Shown: positions 23,301 to 35,300 of the stretch, in pieces
Numbering within the stretch: the stretch's first letter is position 1
Layout: each line of letters opens with the position of its first letter
Source of the DNA: Opisthocomus hoazin
Taxonomy: Eukaryota; Chordata; Aves; Opisthocomiformes; Opisthocomidae
Assembly: GCF_030867145.1 (NCBI RefSeq)
Contig: NC_134415.1
Location: 18,702,417-18,766,416 of the forward strand
Direction of reading: 5' to 3'
DNA: 64,000 nt
Made by a program: the position numbers and the translations under genes
Notes under the pieces: model-generated
Told to the model about the DNA's origin: nothing
The model's input: the letters and a program-made list of their open reading frames with translations, nothing else
Databases searched by the model: none

Positions 23301-26300
23301 GTGGTTGGTTAATCTGGGAAAAGATCAATCTTGGAAATTTCTGTATGACAAAAAGCAAAACCGGAAAGAGTTCAGCCTATATCTTAAATAAGTGCATCCT
23401 ATGAATGGGTGCATTTTTTTCACAGATATTTGATATTTTATGAATAGCAGCAGCAAGAGAAAGAGATGTAGGACTGAAACTCAGATGCACCAAAAAAGCT
23501 GCATGTTGGGAGCCCAGGACTGGAACACAACACTGATTCTGTTCATGAATAATAGTCATCTGTGGAGTTTATTCAAGGAGCTGTATGCAGTTTGCTTCCA
23601 CTGCCTGCTCAAGCCAGGCAATTGTCTTTTGCCTGAGTGAAGTAACCAGAATGATATTTGCATTTGTGCTAGTTAATGCAGCTTAATTAGGCATCAAGAT
23701 TGTAAATTAATCTATGGAGAGCCTCAGTGATCCTTGCAAATTACAGTTATTGCAGAGATGCCACAGACTTGCTCTTTTGCTGTTGTGAATGACTTCTACG
23801 CACTTGAGGTGGATTAGGGAATGTTCTTGGGGCAGTCTCCTCTTCAGATCTTGACTAGAGCTTTGGAAAACTGAACGCATTCCCATCTGCTGAGAGTGTG
23901 TCCCAGACAGTTTTCAGAGCCACCCATTTCTAAGGACAAGACTTTGTGAATTTGGTAGGTATAAGATGGTATCCGTGTAGAATTTTCACTGGTGTTCAAA
24001 GCTTACATGTATGTATTGCACTGTTAAGTCTTGGTGTCTCAGATTAAAATGACTATTGCTGGTGTGGAAAATAATGTGAACGATGGTGTTGCAACACCAA
24101 GGCACCAGGGGCCTGCATCACAAGTGGGAGTGGGCAGAGGATGTTGAACAAGTCACCCTGTACATGCTGGCTATTAATTTGTATAATATTTGCATGGGAG
24201 GATGCTGATGCAGTTCAATACCAGCCTCTCCCTGGCTAGGCTCTTGAAACATAATATTAACAACAGATTCTCAATTCAGATGTCAAGTAATGCGATTAAA
24301 TATGGAGAGATTTCTGATGTAGCTACAAGATGGAGATAGCCACAAATCATTGTTGTTATCGCTCAATATATCAGTTCCCGCTACAGACGTACAGCCTTTG
24401 TGCTCTCAGTGTTCGTGTCTTATCCTGTAAGTTTCATATTAAGGTGTCTTAATTCTCCGCAAAGTCAAGAAAGGAATAACTCAAACCATAATTAGTTTCT
24501 ATGAATTGAAGGTTCGTTTCTGTTTGGCAGTGATTTGCAATGAACCTGTTCATAATCTCTTATGCCACTATCGAAGCAGCACAGAGTTCTCAGTAACTTT
24601 ACTCTCAGAGTGTTGTGTACTCTGTGTCAGGTACACCCATGGAACATGCTCAACCACTTGCCCAAATAATCTCTAGTCAATTCATTATCTTTGCTATTAT
24701 TCTAATTATTGGTATTTTTTTCTTGCTGCTTTCTGTGCTTTTTTTTAACTGATTAAGGAGAATAATTGGTCTTTCATGTCTATAGTATTTAGCTGTTCTG
24801 ATAGAAGAGAAAGGATATAGTATAACAAGAGAGAAGGTTTTTACGGAGAATACCCACTACAGATACTGCTTGTAGATTTTCAGACTACAAGAGATCGCTG
24901 ATTTCCCTGTGGCTTCTGCTGTCAGGAACTCTGTATTTACCCTGTGCAGTGCTTACTGCTGCACACTGATGTTCTTACGGTCCCTTACCGTATGGTTTCT
25001 TAAGAATGCATTAACAAAGCGCAATAAATGTTGCCCTCGCTATACAGTGCGCATACAGCATTAGACACTGTCTGAGCAGGTACACAGAGGAACTAGACCA
25101 TCTTGATCCATCCTTAGGCAGAAATTCCTCATGCTGCTCGTTGAGATCTCAACCTGCTCTCCTTCCTTGTGGGCTTTTTCGGCATTCCCTGTACTACTGG
25201 TTGGTAGATGCACTTTAAAATTGTTTTTTGAGACCTAGGTATTTCATGAATGAAATAAATTAATTTGGGAGCCTTTGACATTGTAAAGCAAGTAATGACT
25301 GCCAGCTTATTTAGCTTTTCTCTTGTCCCTTTGCACCCCAGATAAACCGACCAACTGTAGTACATGCGCTATCAGGTAAGCGTAGGACCAAGCCTCTTCT
25401 CAAGACCAGATGCATCTGCTGCTGTCCTTGCTGCAGCCACTCGGGTCCATGGCAGTACCACAGCCCGAACTTGGCACTTCTCTGCAGGGGTGGCCTGAGC
25501 ACCCTTGCCACGTGTCGTGTGCCTACACTCCCCTTTGCCATCGGGGGTACCTGGGGCTGAGCGTGCCCCAGCCCTGACACCAGTAGACAACCTGAGCTTG
25601 GTGCTGCCGCATACAGTGTAGCTGACCCACGGGCAGAAACGTGGATGCAAAGGTTCGGGTCAGAGCACACTGCGCTCCTCTCCAGTGTGAATTTAGAGGC
25701 TAGCAGAGCTTCCAGAAATTTCGTTCCCTTGGTTCCTCTGTGAAGCTTCCTAGAGAAAAGCTGGTATATGCCGAGTATAGGGGTGATGGTCTGTTGTTCA
25801 TTTTTCATGCCTGTTGGGAGCTAGGTGGGGGCCCGGGCAAAATGAGTTATGTGTATTAGTTACTTGCGGGTTAGATTCCTCCTACCAGCACTGACAGCCA
25901 TCTGCACTGGGTAGGAGCTGCAACCCTGCCACCAGTTAATTATGTTGCTCTTCATTATGTGGGGGGTTTGTCCTTCTCTCTGCTTTTCTCTGCCTCTTAA
26001 TGTCAGTGTCAACCTTGTCTCCTCTCTTCCCAGGTGTGCCAATGCTGTTTGTTATCCTCTGGGGAACTGTCAAGTACCTTTATGAAGATGAGGGGTTGGT
26101 TTAGTTCTGATTTTTATAGCTATCTCATTTGTGCTGTATGTGTGCACCAGCAGGTTGTTGTTTGCTTTCTGTTCAGTGTGGTTTGCTTTGGCAATGTGCT
26201 GAAACCTCACATAATTGCTTCTGTTTTGTCTGAAAGCCTTGTATAACATTTCAGAAAGGAGCATATGTTTCTTTCTGATCAGAATTTTCTGCGTGTCCGA

Positions 26301-29300
26301 ATGAATCTATCCTTTTGCAGGTCAAGGAAAGGTATGTTTTGTTTGTCTGTAATTATAGTATCAACAGTAGAAGTCATCATAACCAACCAAGACCACTCCT
26401 GGTACTGTGCCTTTGGCAGTAGCCTTTGCAGTTATGCTTCAGAGCAAGGCAAAAACCTCCCACGGGATTCTGCCTGCGATTTGTGGTGGTTAGCTTATGC
26501 CTAGCAGCAGAGATGTGATTGCCTTTTCATGTTTAAGCTTCCATTCTTTAAATATTCTTAAAATAAAGGCATATTCTCTGTCTGCTTACATTAGTCTTGC
26601 TGAAGTCAACTATACTACACACAAGACTGCTGCAAAACACAAAATACTTTTTGTCCACTTTTAACATAGTGGCTGTTCTGAAAAACTGCCTTGATGTATG
26701 CGTTAGGTACCAAATAGCATTGTAGTTTGTTGGTTGGGTTTTTTTAAAAACAGAAGGGTGGAAAGTGGCTTTCTCTTCTTAGTGACAGTGACTGCCTGGA
26801 AATATTTGGGTAGCTGTCTTTGTAATGAAATAAATAACTTAATGCTATTTCCTTTTTATTATAATTGTACTATTTATTTGGTGGTCTTCTTACTTAGCTT
26901 CCAAACAACCTAGCCAGCACTTTTGTGGAGGGTCCTTTTTTTCTTTCGTCTGCACACCTACCCCTCCATCCCTCCCTTGGTGGAATGATGTTGGAATGTG
27001 AAAATTCAGTGTAGTCAGGCCCCCTCCCCAGACATTTTTCATGTGTTTGTGAGTATTAAGAACCGGCTCTTTTTTTTACTGTCTTTCATGGTACTGAACC
27101 GGTTCAGTCAAAACCTTTTCTGGTTTGAGCAATGCTAGGATTTTCTGAATTTCCTTTTCAAGGTTGATTTGATAATATTCTGTAGCAAGATTGTGGCTGC
27201 ACTGATGAATTGCAAGGTTTGTTGAAATTACCAGAGTAGGTATAGAGAACATGCGGCCTCTGAACAGGCGACGTTCCCTGGGCGTATGTTCTCGTTGATG
27301 TAGAAAATGTATTCAAAGTGCTCATGCTGAGCCTCTTACATTATGTGGTGCTCAGAGCTGATTTATGTTTTCTATTAAAGAAAACTGTCACTCACTGCCT
27401 TCAGCAGACCTTAAAAGGGGCAATTTTGCACTTTATTGAATTTTCTTAGTCTTGTATAAATATTTGTAAAATCCAGCAATAAATAACCACGTGCAACAGC
27501 TTCTCTGAAAGGCGAGAGATTTCTGTGCCTTGGGCGGGCATTTGCTGGAGCAGCCAGGGATATCTTTCATGCTGTTTGCCATAGCGCTGTCACCATGGAT
27601 GTGCAGCAGGCTTTAAATTTCATTTGTGACTTAACTACTTCCCTGGCTATGAGGAATAACTGGAAGTAAACGTGGTCAGGGCTGAGAATTTGAGGCAGTC
27701 CTGTGAATGTAGCCATTGAAATGAAGGACTGAAGCCTGCAAGACTTACTTGCAGGCTGGCTCCTCCTTCCCTTACATGTGCAGGTGTAAACTCCTTTAGA
27801 AAGCAGTTGCTGTTTAAAAAAGTGAGCTATTGAAAAAGACTTTGTCTAGACTACAAATAAAATTCAAGGCAAGCTGTGCTTCTTAGTTATTGGACTTTGC
27901 CTAAAGAGCTGATACTTACACATCTTTATTTCGATCTGCAATTAATTATGGGAGCAAGACAGCCAGCCTACAATCTTTTTAAAAAATGGAGCCATTCAGC
28001 TGTACCTCTTCAAGGTAAAAATTCAGTGTTTTCATTTTTAGAGAAAGAATATTAGATTAGTAAGCAAAAGCAGAAACTTCCCAGCAGCACTTGTTTCACT
28101 GGACCAATTCTGCATTCACAGCTCTGAGGCTCCTAGTTGCCAAGCATCTTCTGAGTGGTGATGAGCGAACTGCAGGGATAGATCCCAAACACAATAGATG
28201 TTGGTGTGTTTATCAGTGGGGCAATCCCAGAAAGCACAAATGGACAAGAAATCATGTACAGATTGATCAATTTTATTTTCTGAACACTTTAATAGCCATG
28301 GCAACTTAATTGGGCTGTAATAACGTTTTTATTGTATGTGTGTGTATAAATGTAAAAGTAGCTAAAAGTGCTCTGTGCCACAGAAAGCAAATTAATACAC
28401 ACAGAAATGTAGCAGAGTTAATGTAAAGAATCGTTTTTCAGCCTCCATCAATATCAGAAAATTTTAAAATTGCCTCTGCTTCCACTGCAGCTAGTTAGAA
28501 AATTAGAACTCCACTTGCAACCATGCTTATTATCCCACCAGTCTTGAGAGGCTCAAGTAAAATTAATTTTAACAGCTCCATGAATCTGGCTCCCAGTCAC
28601 GTATACCAAGTAAGAAGTTCTTCTGTTACGCAGATTCCAGCTCAGGTATGCTGACTGTACACAATATGTACACCTTTTTTTCTCCAGTATCTAAAATGCA
28701 ATTGAATTGTAGGTGGTGGAGCTGCTGGTTGCGATAATGTCCTTGTTATATGCATTAACCTGAAATTGAAAGGAAAAATGAAATCCTGAGCCCTTCTTGG
28801 GCTTGCAGTTCCTGCAAGGGAGTATGGAAATGCCACAGACAAGCTGCTTCACTTTCCTCTCTAGTATGTGAGCGTGTGGGGATGTAGGATGGATCCCTAC
28901 CACGTGCTGCACGCTTTGCTAGTTGCTCTCAAGTTGACTGTCCCGTTATGAGGTAGGGAAGAGTTTACTCTCCACCAGCATCACCCAAGCTGCAGTTTCA
29001 TTGGCCTGTTAAGAAGCCTTAAGGAAAATTGAGCATATGTATGTTTTGGCAGATGAGATTTGGAGATGAAGAGAAACTTTTATGAAGGAACCTGTGTTTT
29101 CTGTAGTGCTGTTTCATGGTTTGTTTCACAGCTGCGTTGCTCAGAAGTCTGCTGGCTTTACTGACAACTGTTGCTTTTGAGTAACGCTGAGCAATATGGC
29201 AGGAGGCTAACAAAGGTATTTTGTAAAAATACTAAGAATGCTGTCGCCGCAGCAGCAAGCGAAGCGGCGTGTGAACACTGCCCCAGCGCCTGGGCCACTG

Positions 29301-32300
29301 TGCACACAGATGGCTCACCACACAGTCAGGGGTGGCTGGCTCTGGCCAGAGAGGGACCGAAAAGAACTGGATGTACAAACTGCCCAGTGTAAAGTTCACT
29401 TCGAACCAGTGATCACAGAATCACACAGAATCACAGAATAGTAGGGGTTGGAAGGGACCTCTGTGGGTCATCTAGTCCAACCCCCCCGCCGAAGCAGGGT
29501 CACCTACAGCAGGCTGCACAGGACCTTGTCCAGGCGGGTCTTGAATATCTCCAGAGAAGGAGACTCCACAACCTCCCTGGGCAGCCTGTTCCAGTGCTCC
29601 GTCACCCTCAGAGAGAAGAAGTTCCTCCTCATGTTCAGACGGAACTTCCTGTGCCTCAGTTTGTGCCCATTACCCCTTGTCCTGATCCCAAACTGTAGCT
29701 TTCAGGCATCACTTCTGTTGTGATTGTTCTCCAGTATTGCTCAAGGACATGGGAATTTTAAAAGCTAAATGAGACTTATGGGGAGAAGGAAGTATTACAT
29801 TGCCTGCAGCACGTTACTTACTTAGTAGAGGACTTAGCTGGCCAACAAACTGGGAACTATTGCTCCCATCTTTGATTTCACTTGCTTATAACTTTTAAAG
29901 TCCCTTTGGGCCTGAAACCTGTACATATACACTGAAGGAACTGGAGTTTGCAGCCTTAATTGCTTTCTCCTCGTTGAAATTAGCAAGTCCTTTTTGAAAA
30001 CAAGGACCAAAAAAATAGACAACTGATCTAAATATTGATACAAGAAAAGTGATGGTAGGTAATGGGATAAAAAAACCTAACAAACAGTGAAGTACTAAGA
30101 TGACCTGACATTAGAGACTGAAGAGCAATAAAAAAAAATGCTGAAAGAGGAGGATAGGAACCACGCAGGGAAGGTCTGACTCAGATAGATTTTTCCCCAC
30201 CCCCTTCTCCTTTCAGCCACATGATAAATTTGACCTTGGTTTTAATGGAGTAAATCTTCACAATTAACTGATGATAATTCATAGCAAATTGTGGAGGAAA
30301 GTTAGCCATTAGTGGGCAAGAAAGGCCAGCGAGTAGTATCCAGCTGGATTATGATAGCTGCAGTAGTATAAAGCATTCAGTGTTTCTAAGAAGCAACTGC
30401 ATCTGTTTCCATGTTAGCATGATATGCTTTCCTGGTATCTAGTCCTCAATATTGTTTTCCATCTGTGTTGCTGTGGCAGAATGAAAAGCGAGATATTTTA
30501 GTAAGGTACTGAAACTTTTTCTTCTTGTCCCCTTTTTGCCATCTTCCTAGTTGCTGGACCAGAAACTATAACATGAATTACTGGTTGATCATCAGACTGC
30601 CCATTCTCATTGCCATTGGGGTGAGTATGGGGCCCCAGCGAGCTGGCAGACTTCCTTGAGAACAAGAGCAGATGTTCACACAGCTGTTGTGCATCTCCAA
30701 AGGCTAATAACCTTTGAGGATAGTGACATTTTCATTCAGAAATGTGACTTTATCAAACCAAATTGGTTTCTGTCACTGGAATTCCTGACTAGTGTTTTGT
30801 TTTTTTAATTTGGCGACATGCTGGCATGTTGTAGTGGCAGCACATGATAACAAAACAGCAAGCCGCAGCAATCCAGTTAACTCCCCTGTGTGCATAAGGC
30901 TGTGGCAAAGTAGCACAGGGAAATAGAAGATCATATTGAAGGCACTGGGCTACAGAAGAGCAACAAATTGTGTGGCATTGTAGAGAAATGCCATGTTCTG
31001 CAGCCACAATACTGTGTTAGTCTCAGACCTCCAGACAAGGCAAATGGGATAGCCCACACCTTCACTGTGTCTCCTTCCTTAGAGGTGTAGGTAAGCTCCA
31101 CTGCTTTATTTAGTGAACTGCCTGCACTTTCAACGGTGACTTGTGCGTTCACAGAGGATGTATTTAGATCACAATTGCTTAGCAAGGAATTGAGTTCTGT
31201 GGCAAATTCTGCAGCTGCAGAGTAGCAGGATGCACAGGGACCTACACATGCATACCCAAGTCTGCTTTTTTGAACACTTGTGCATGTGTGCTTCTTGATG
31301 ATGATATAAATCCTTCTTTCATTTCTCCAGGTAAATTTCCTGATCTTTATCAGAGTTATATGCATCATCATCTCCAAACTACAGGCTAATCTGATGTGCA
31401 AAACTGACATAAAATGCAGGTACGTCATCTGGTGGTCTGACACTTTTCGTGCCCCTCAAAACAGAAGTACACAAGGAGGTATGTTGAAGGAGTGGATTGA
31501 CAAAGGTGGTTAAAGATCAGAGGCCTTATCTAATGTACAGGTGTGGAGTCACACATTGATATGACTGCTGGGACAGTCCCCAGAAAAGCCTCCCGGCGAA
31601 GCCAGGGCAGGTGTTACACCTGTGTTACAGATAAACAGAAGGCTTTATCTCAGAGTTGGTCACTCTAGTCTTCCATAACACTGAATGAATATTAATTAAT
31701 CAGATATTTCTTAAATACTTGGAGCATATGCAAGTACTAGATGTTAAGGTCCTTGAATGCATCTAGAGAAGTGTGACAAAGCTGGTGAAAGGGCTGGAAG
31801 GAATGCTCTGTGAAGAGCAGCTGAGGACTTTGGGCTTGTCTAGTTTGAATAAAAGCAGTCTGAGGGGTGACCTCATTGCTCTCTACAGCTTCCTGAGGGG
31901 GGAAGTGGAGAGGGAGGTGCTAATTGCTTCTCCCTGGGATCCAGTGATAGGATGCCTAGGAATGGTTTAAAGCTGCACCAAGAGAGGTTTGGACTGGACA
32001 TTAGGAAGAATTTCTTTACCGAGAGGGTGGTCAAACACTGGAACAGGCTTCCTAGAGAGGTGGTCGATGCTCCAAGCCTGTCAGTGTTTAAGAGGCGCTT
32101 GAACACCACCCTTAATAACATGCTTTAGCTTTTGGTCAGCCCTGAAGTGGTCAGGCAGTTGGACGAGAGGATTGTTGTAGGTCCCTTCCAACTGAAATAT
32201 TCCATTCTATCCTATCCTACTTTGAAAAAAATGAGTGATTGATAGAAATAAAAGCTCTAACTTCAATGAAGATCAAGACAAGGGGTCACTTTGAGTATTG

Positions 32301-35300
32301 TTCCTTGTTCTTCTTGCCAGTTATTATTGGGACAAACTTACAATCTTGAATGCATAGGATATTTCAAGAGAGATGTTAGGGTTATCACAGAAATGTTCAA
32401 TTTTTATTTTGCAGGCTTCACCCTGTCTGTGTCTGTATTCGTCCTGTTATTTAATGACCTTGCTAAGATTCACGGTCACACCCTCATTTCTGCATCTTGG
32501 AGAGTGCTTTTGTATTGCAGTCTGAAACATAATGTAGAAATAACAAGTTAGCCATTGAATTAACTAGTGTGGAGCTATGTGTTGTGGTAGCTGCACTGCT
32601 ACTGGCGGTAGACTTTAGCTAGTTTGAAGTTGCGTATTTCAATGCTGCAGCCTTCTAAGCCAGACACAGCATGTATTTTGGTGCATTCTCATCAGAGTAT
32701 AGAGTTGCCTTGTATGTTACCTACTTTCTGTACCGCATGTGCAATTCTGGAAATCCTAGGGTGTGTTTAGAGCTCAAAGCAGAGAAATGGACTCGTTTTA
32801 ATGAGCTGTAGGCTTTGCTTTCATAGTTGCTGGGTTTTTTTTTAATATATGTGACCTTTATTTGCAGTGGTAGAAGGGAGGGATTTTCCAGTTCTGATGA
32901 CTTGAAGCCATTTAAAAGTCTGACTGTAAATTTACTCTGTCAAGGGAGAAAGCCCTTTCCTTCTTGACTTCTGCAAGCAGCAGGAAGGTTTGATGCAGCT
33001 GAGCCATTTCTCAGAGGTGCACGTTCATTCATTTCTTCATGTTGCATCTTCAGAAATCTGCTGTATAAACAGAAATGCTTTATCAGAAAAGGATTTACCC
33101 AGCAACAAAGCCTTCTTCACTGGTGAAGACTGTAGTCTTGGTGGTTGTCCAGAGGTTAGTGGTTACAGCCAGAAGCTTTAAGGAAGTCTTTTACCCAGAT
33201 GAATTTAGTTCACTGGTGTGCTTCTGATGATAACAAAACCAGTAGTCAGAGATTCCTGTATGGTATTTCCGCCCCCCCCCCCCCCCCTTTCTTTTCTGCT
33301 AAAAGACACTGGAAAAGATTTTGAGTGGAGGGAAGACAGAGCTGCTATGTTGGAATATGTTATTTTAAACAAGGACCAGTCTAGGTGCCCTAGAAAGTCA
33401 CTAGCTTAGATACGTTTGTGTATGAAAAGGAGAAAAGTGTTTTGCGCTCAGGCCAGTCTTTCCTTCGATCCTCTCCTGTTGCCCATTCGTTTGACGAAGT
33501 GAGAGAGCTCACTGTTCCATATGGCAGCATATCCCTTTTCTCTCCAGAGGGTTGGAGTTGTGGAGAAGCTTGCTTCCTTTGCTCAGGGAAAGGATTTTCC
33601 TTAGGGAGGTCTTAATTACCCAGGAAGCCTTTTCCCTAGGACTTTGCATGGCTTCCTGTTTAAGTCAGAGCTCTCCAGATATCCCATGCAGAACAATTAG
33701 CATTCATGAAATAAGCTAGGGGATTGCTGTACACCTACACAACTCCCTTTTTTTACCCAGGCAGTGTCTCCAGAGCCAATTCAGTGTCAGCTTCCTGCTT
33801 CTACCTCTATCTCGGGCAGATGGTGGTGGAGCAGAACCTCCATCACAAGACTTGCTGGTAAGCTGCTCATTTAAACAAGCCTCCAGTCCCCTAATACAAT
33901 GATCTGCCTAGGTCCATTAGATAACTGCATTTCTGCTTACCTATATGTGTAAACTGTTTTATTTCAATAGTTGTTTTGATTCGCTATCCCTCAGTCCTTG
34001 TGTATCAAGGACATTGGCAGACCAGTGGATAGGCTGACAGGAGCCTTGCACTTGGTATGTAATAACTCCATCCAGCAGTACAGGATGGGCACTGACTGGG
34101 GAAAAAGCAGCTTTACAGAAGACCCAGAGATGCTGGAGGACAATATGTTGAACATTATTCAGCAGTGTGCCCTTGTGACAGCATAGACTGACTGCATGGT
34201 AGGCTGCAGTAGCAAGACCAAGGGAGGTGACCGATCCCCTCCATTCAGCACTTGTGACACTGCTGCTGGTGTCCAGGTTGAGGGTCCCCAATACAAGAAA
34301 GGCATTGTGTCCTGTCCTTCCAAGCCCATGGAACTTGCATCAGTTTTGCACCAAGCCAGTTCAGGGGCTGGACCAGGTGACATAGAAGGAGGTGCTGAAA
34401 ACTGGGGTTTCTTCAGTCTGGAGACCAGAAGACTAAGCAAAGATTTAATTGCAGTTCTCAGCTACCTAATGGTTATACAGAACATGGAGCACAGTGAAAG
34501 GACAAGGTGCACAGGGGTCGCAAGTTATAGCAAGAGAAATTCCAATTGCATGTCAGAGGTAAAAAAAAAATTCACAGCAAGAGTGGCCTGATGCTGCAAG
34601 AGAGGCCCAGAGGGGCTGTGGAGGACCTTGGGGATATTCAAAACTTGGCTGGACACAGCCCTGAGTAACCTGCTGTGAACTGGAGTTGGACCAGACTTCC
34701 AGAGGTCCCTTCCAACTTGAATGATTACGTGATTCAGAATAGCAGCCAACAGCCCTAGGGCACACAAGATCTACTAAGTACTGACAGCCCTGCTAGTTGA
34801 GTAATTTTTTTGTCTACTTGAATTGTCTCAAGACAGGCTGTTGTGAGATGCTGATAGGTTCTGTGGCCCAGGATAGCCCTGTAAACTCCCACGTGAGGCT
34901 CGGGCACCTTTCTTTATCCTGCTGGGTGGCTAGCATGTATGTCTATCAAAAGAGAGATAAGGAACATTGTTGTGAATGTCTTCCTGTGGTTGTATCCCTG
35001 AGTATTGCTCGCTCTCACGTGAATAATGTTTTATTTCTGGTTGCTTTGTATTTTTTCCCTTGCTAGCTATGTCTTTGAACTTGCTGTTTCAATCATGGAG
35101 TCATCACTCACTTTAAGACAGTTTAACTGCTTTAACAAAGTGTTCTGCAGTTACAGCTAGTTGCAATGTTTTGAAGATTTAACACATCACAAGAGGTAGG
35201 AAGGAACAGCAAGTACTCCTCCCTTTGCAGAGATATTTTTGAGAGGTTCCAGTTATTGGCAGATTATTTTTTTCAGGCCATCAACAAGGTACGTTTGGGT

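Noticed and set aside
30931-31443. 170-codon - strand ORF
   Set aside because: It overlaps GLP1R exon 10 in antisense, with no homology or composition like a protein family I know.
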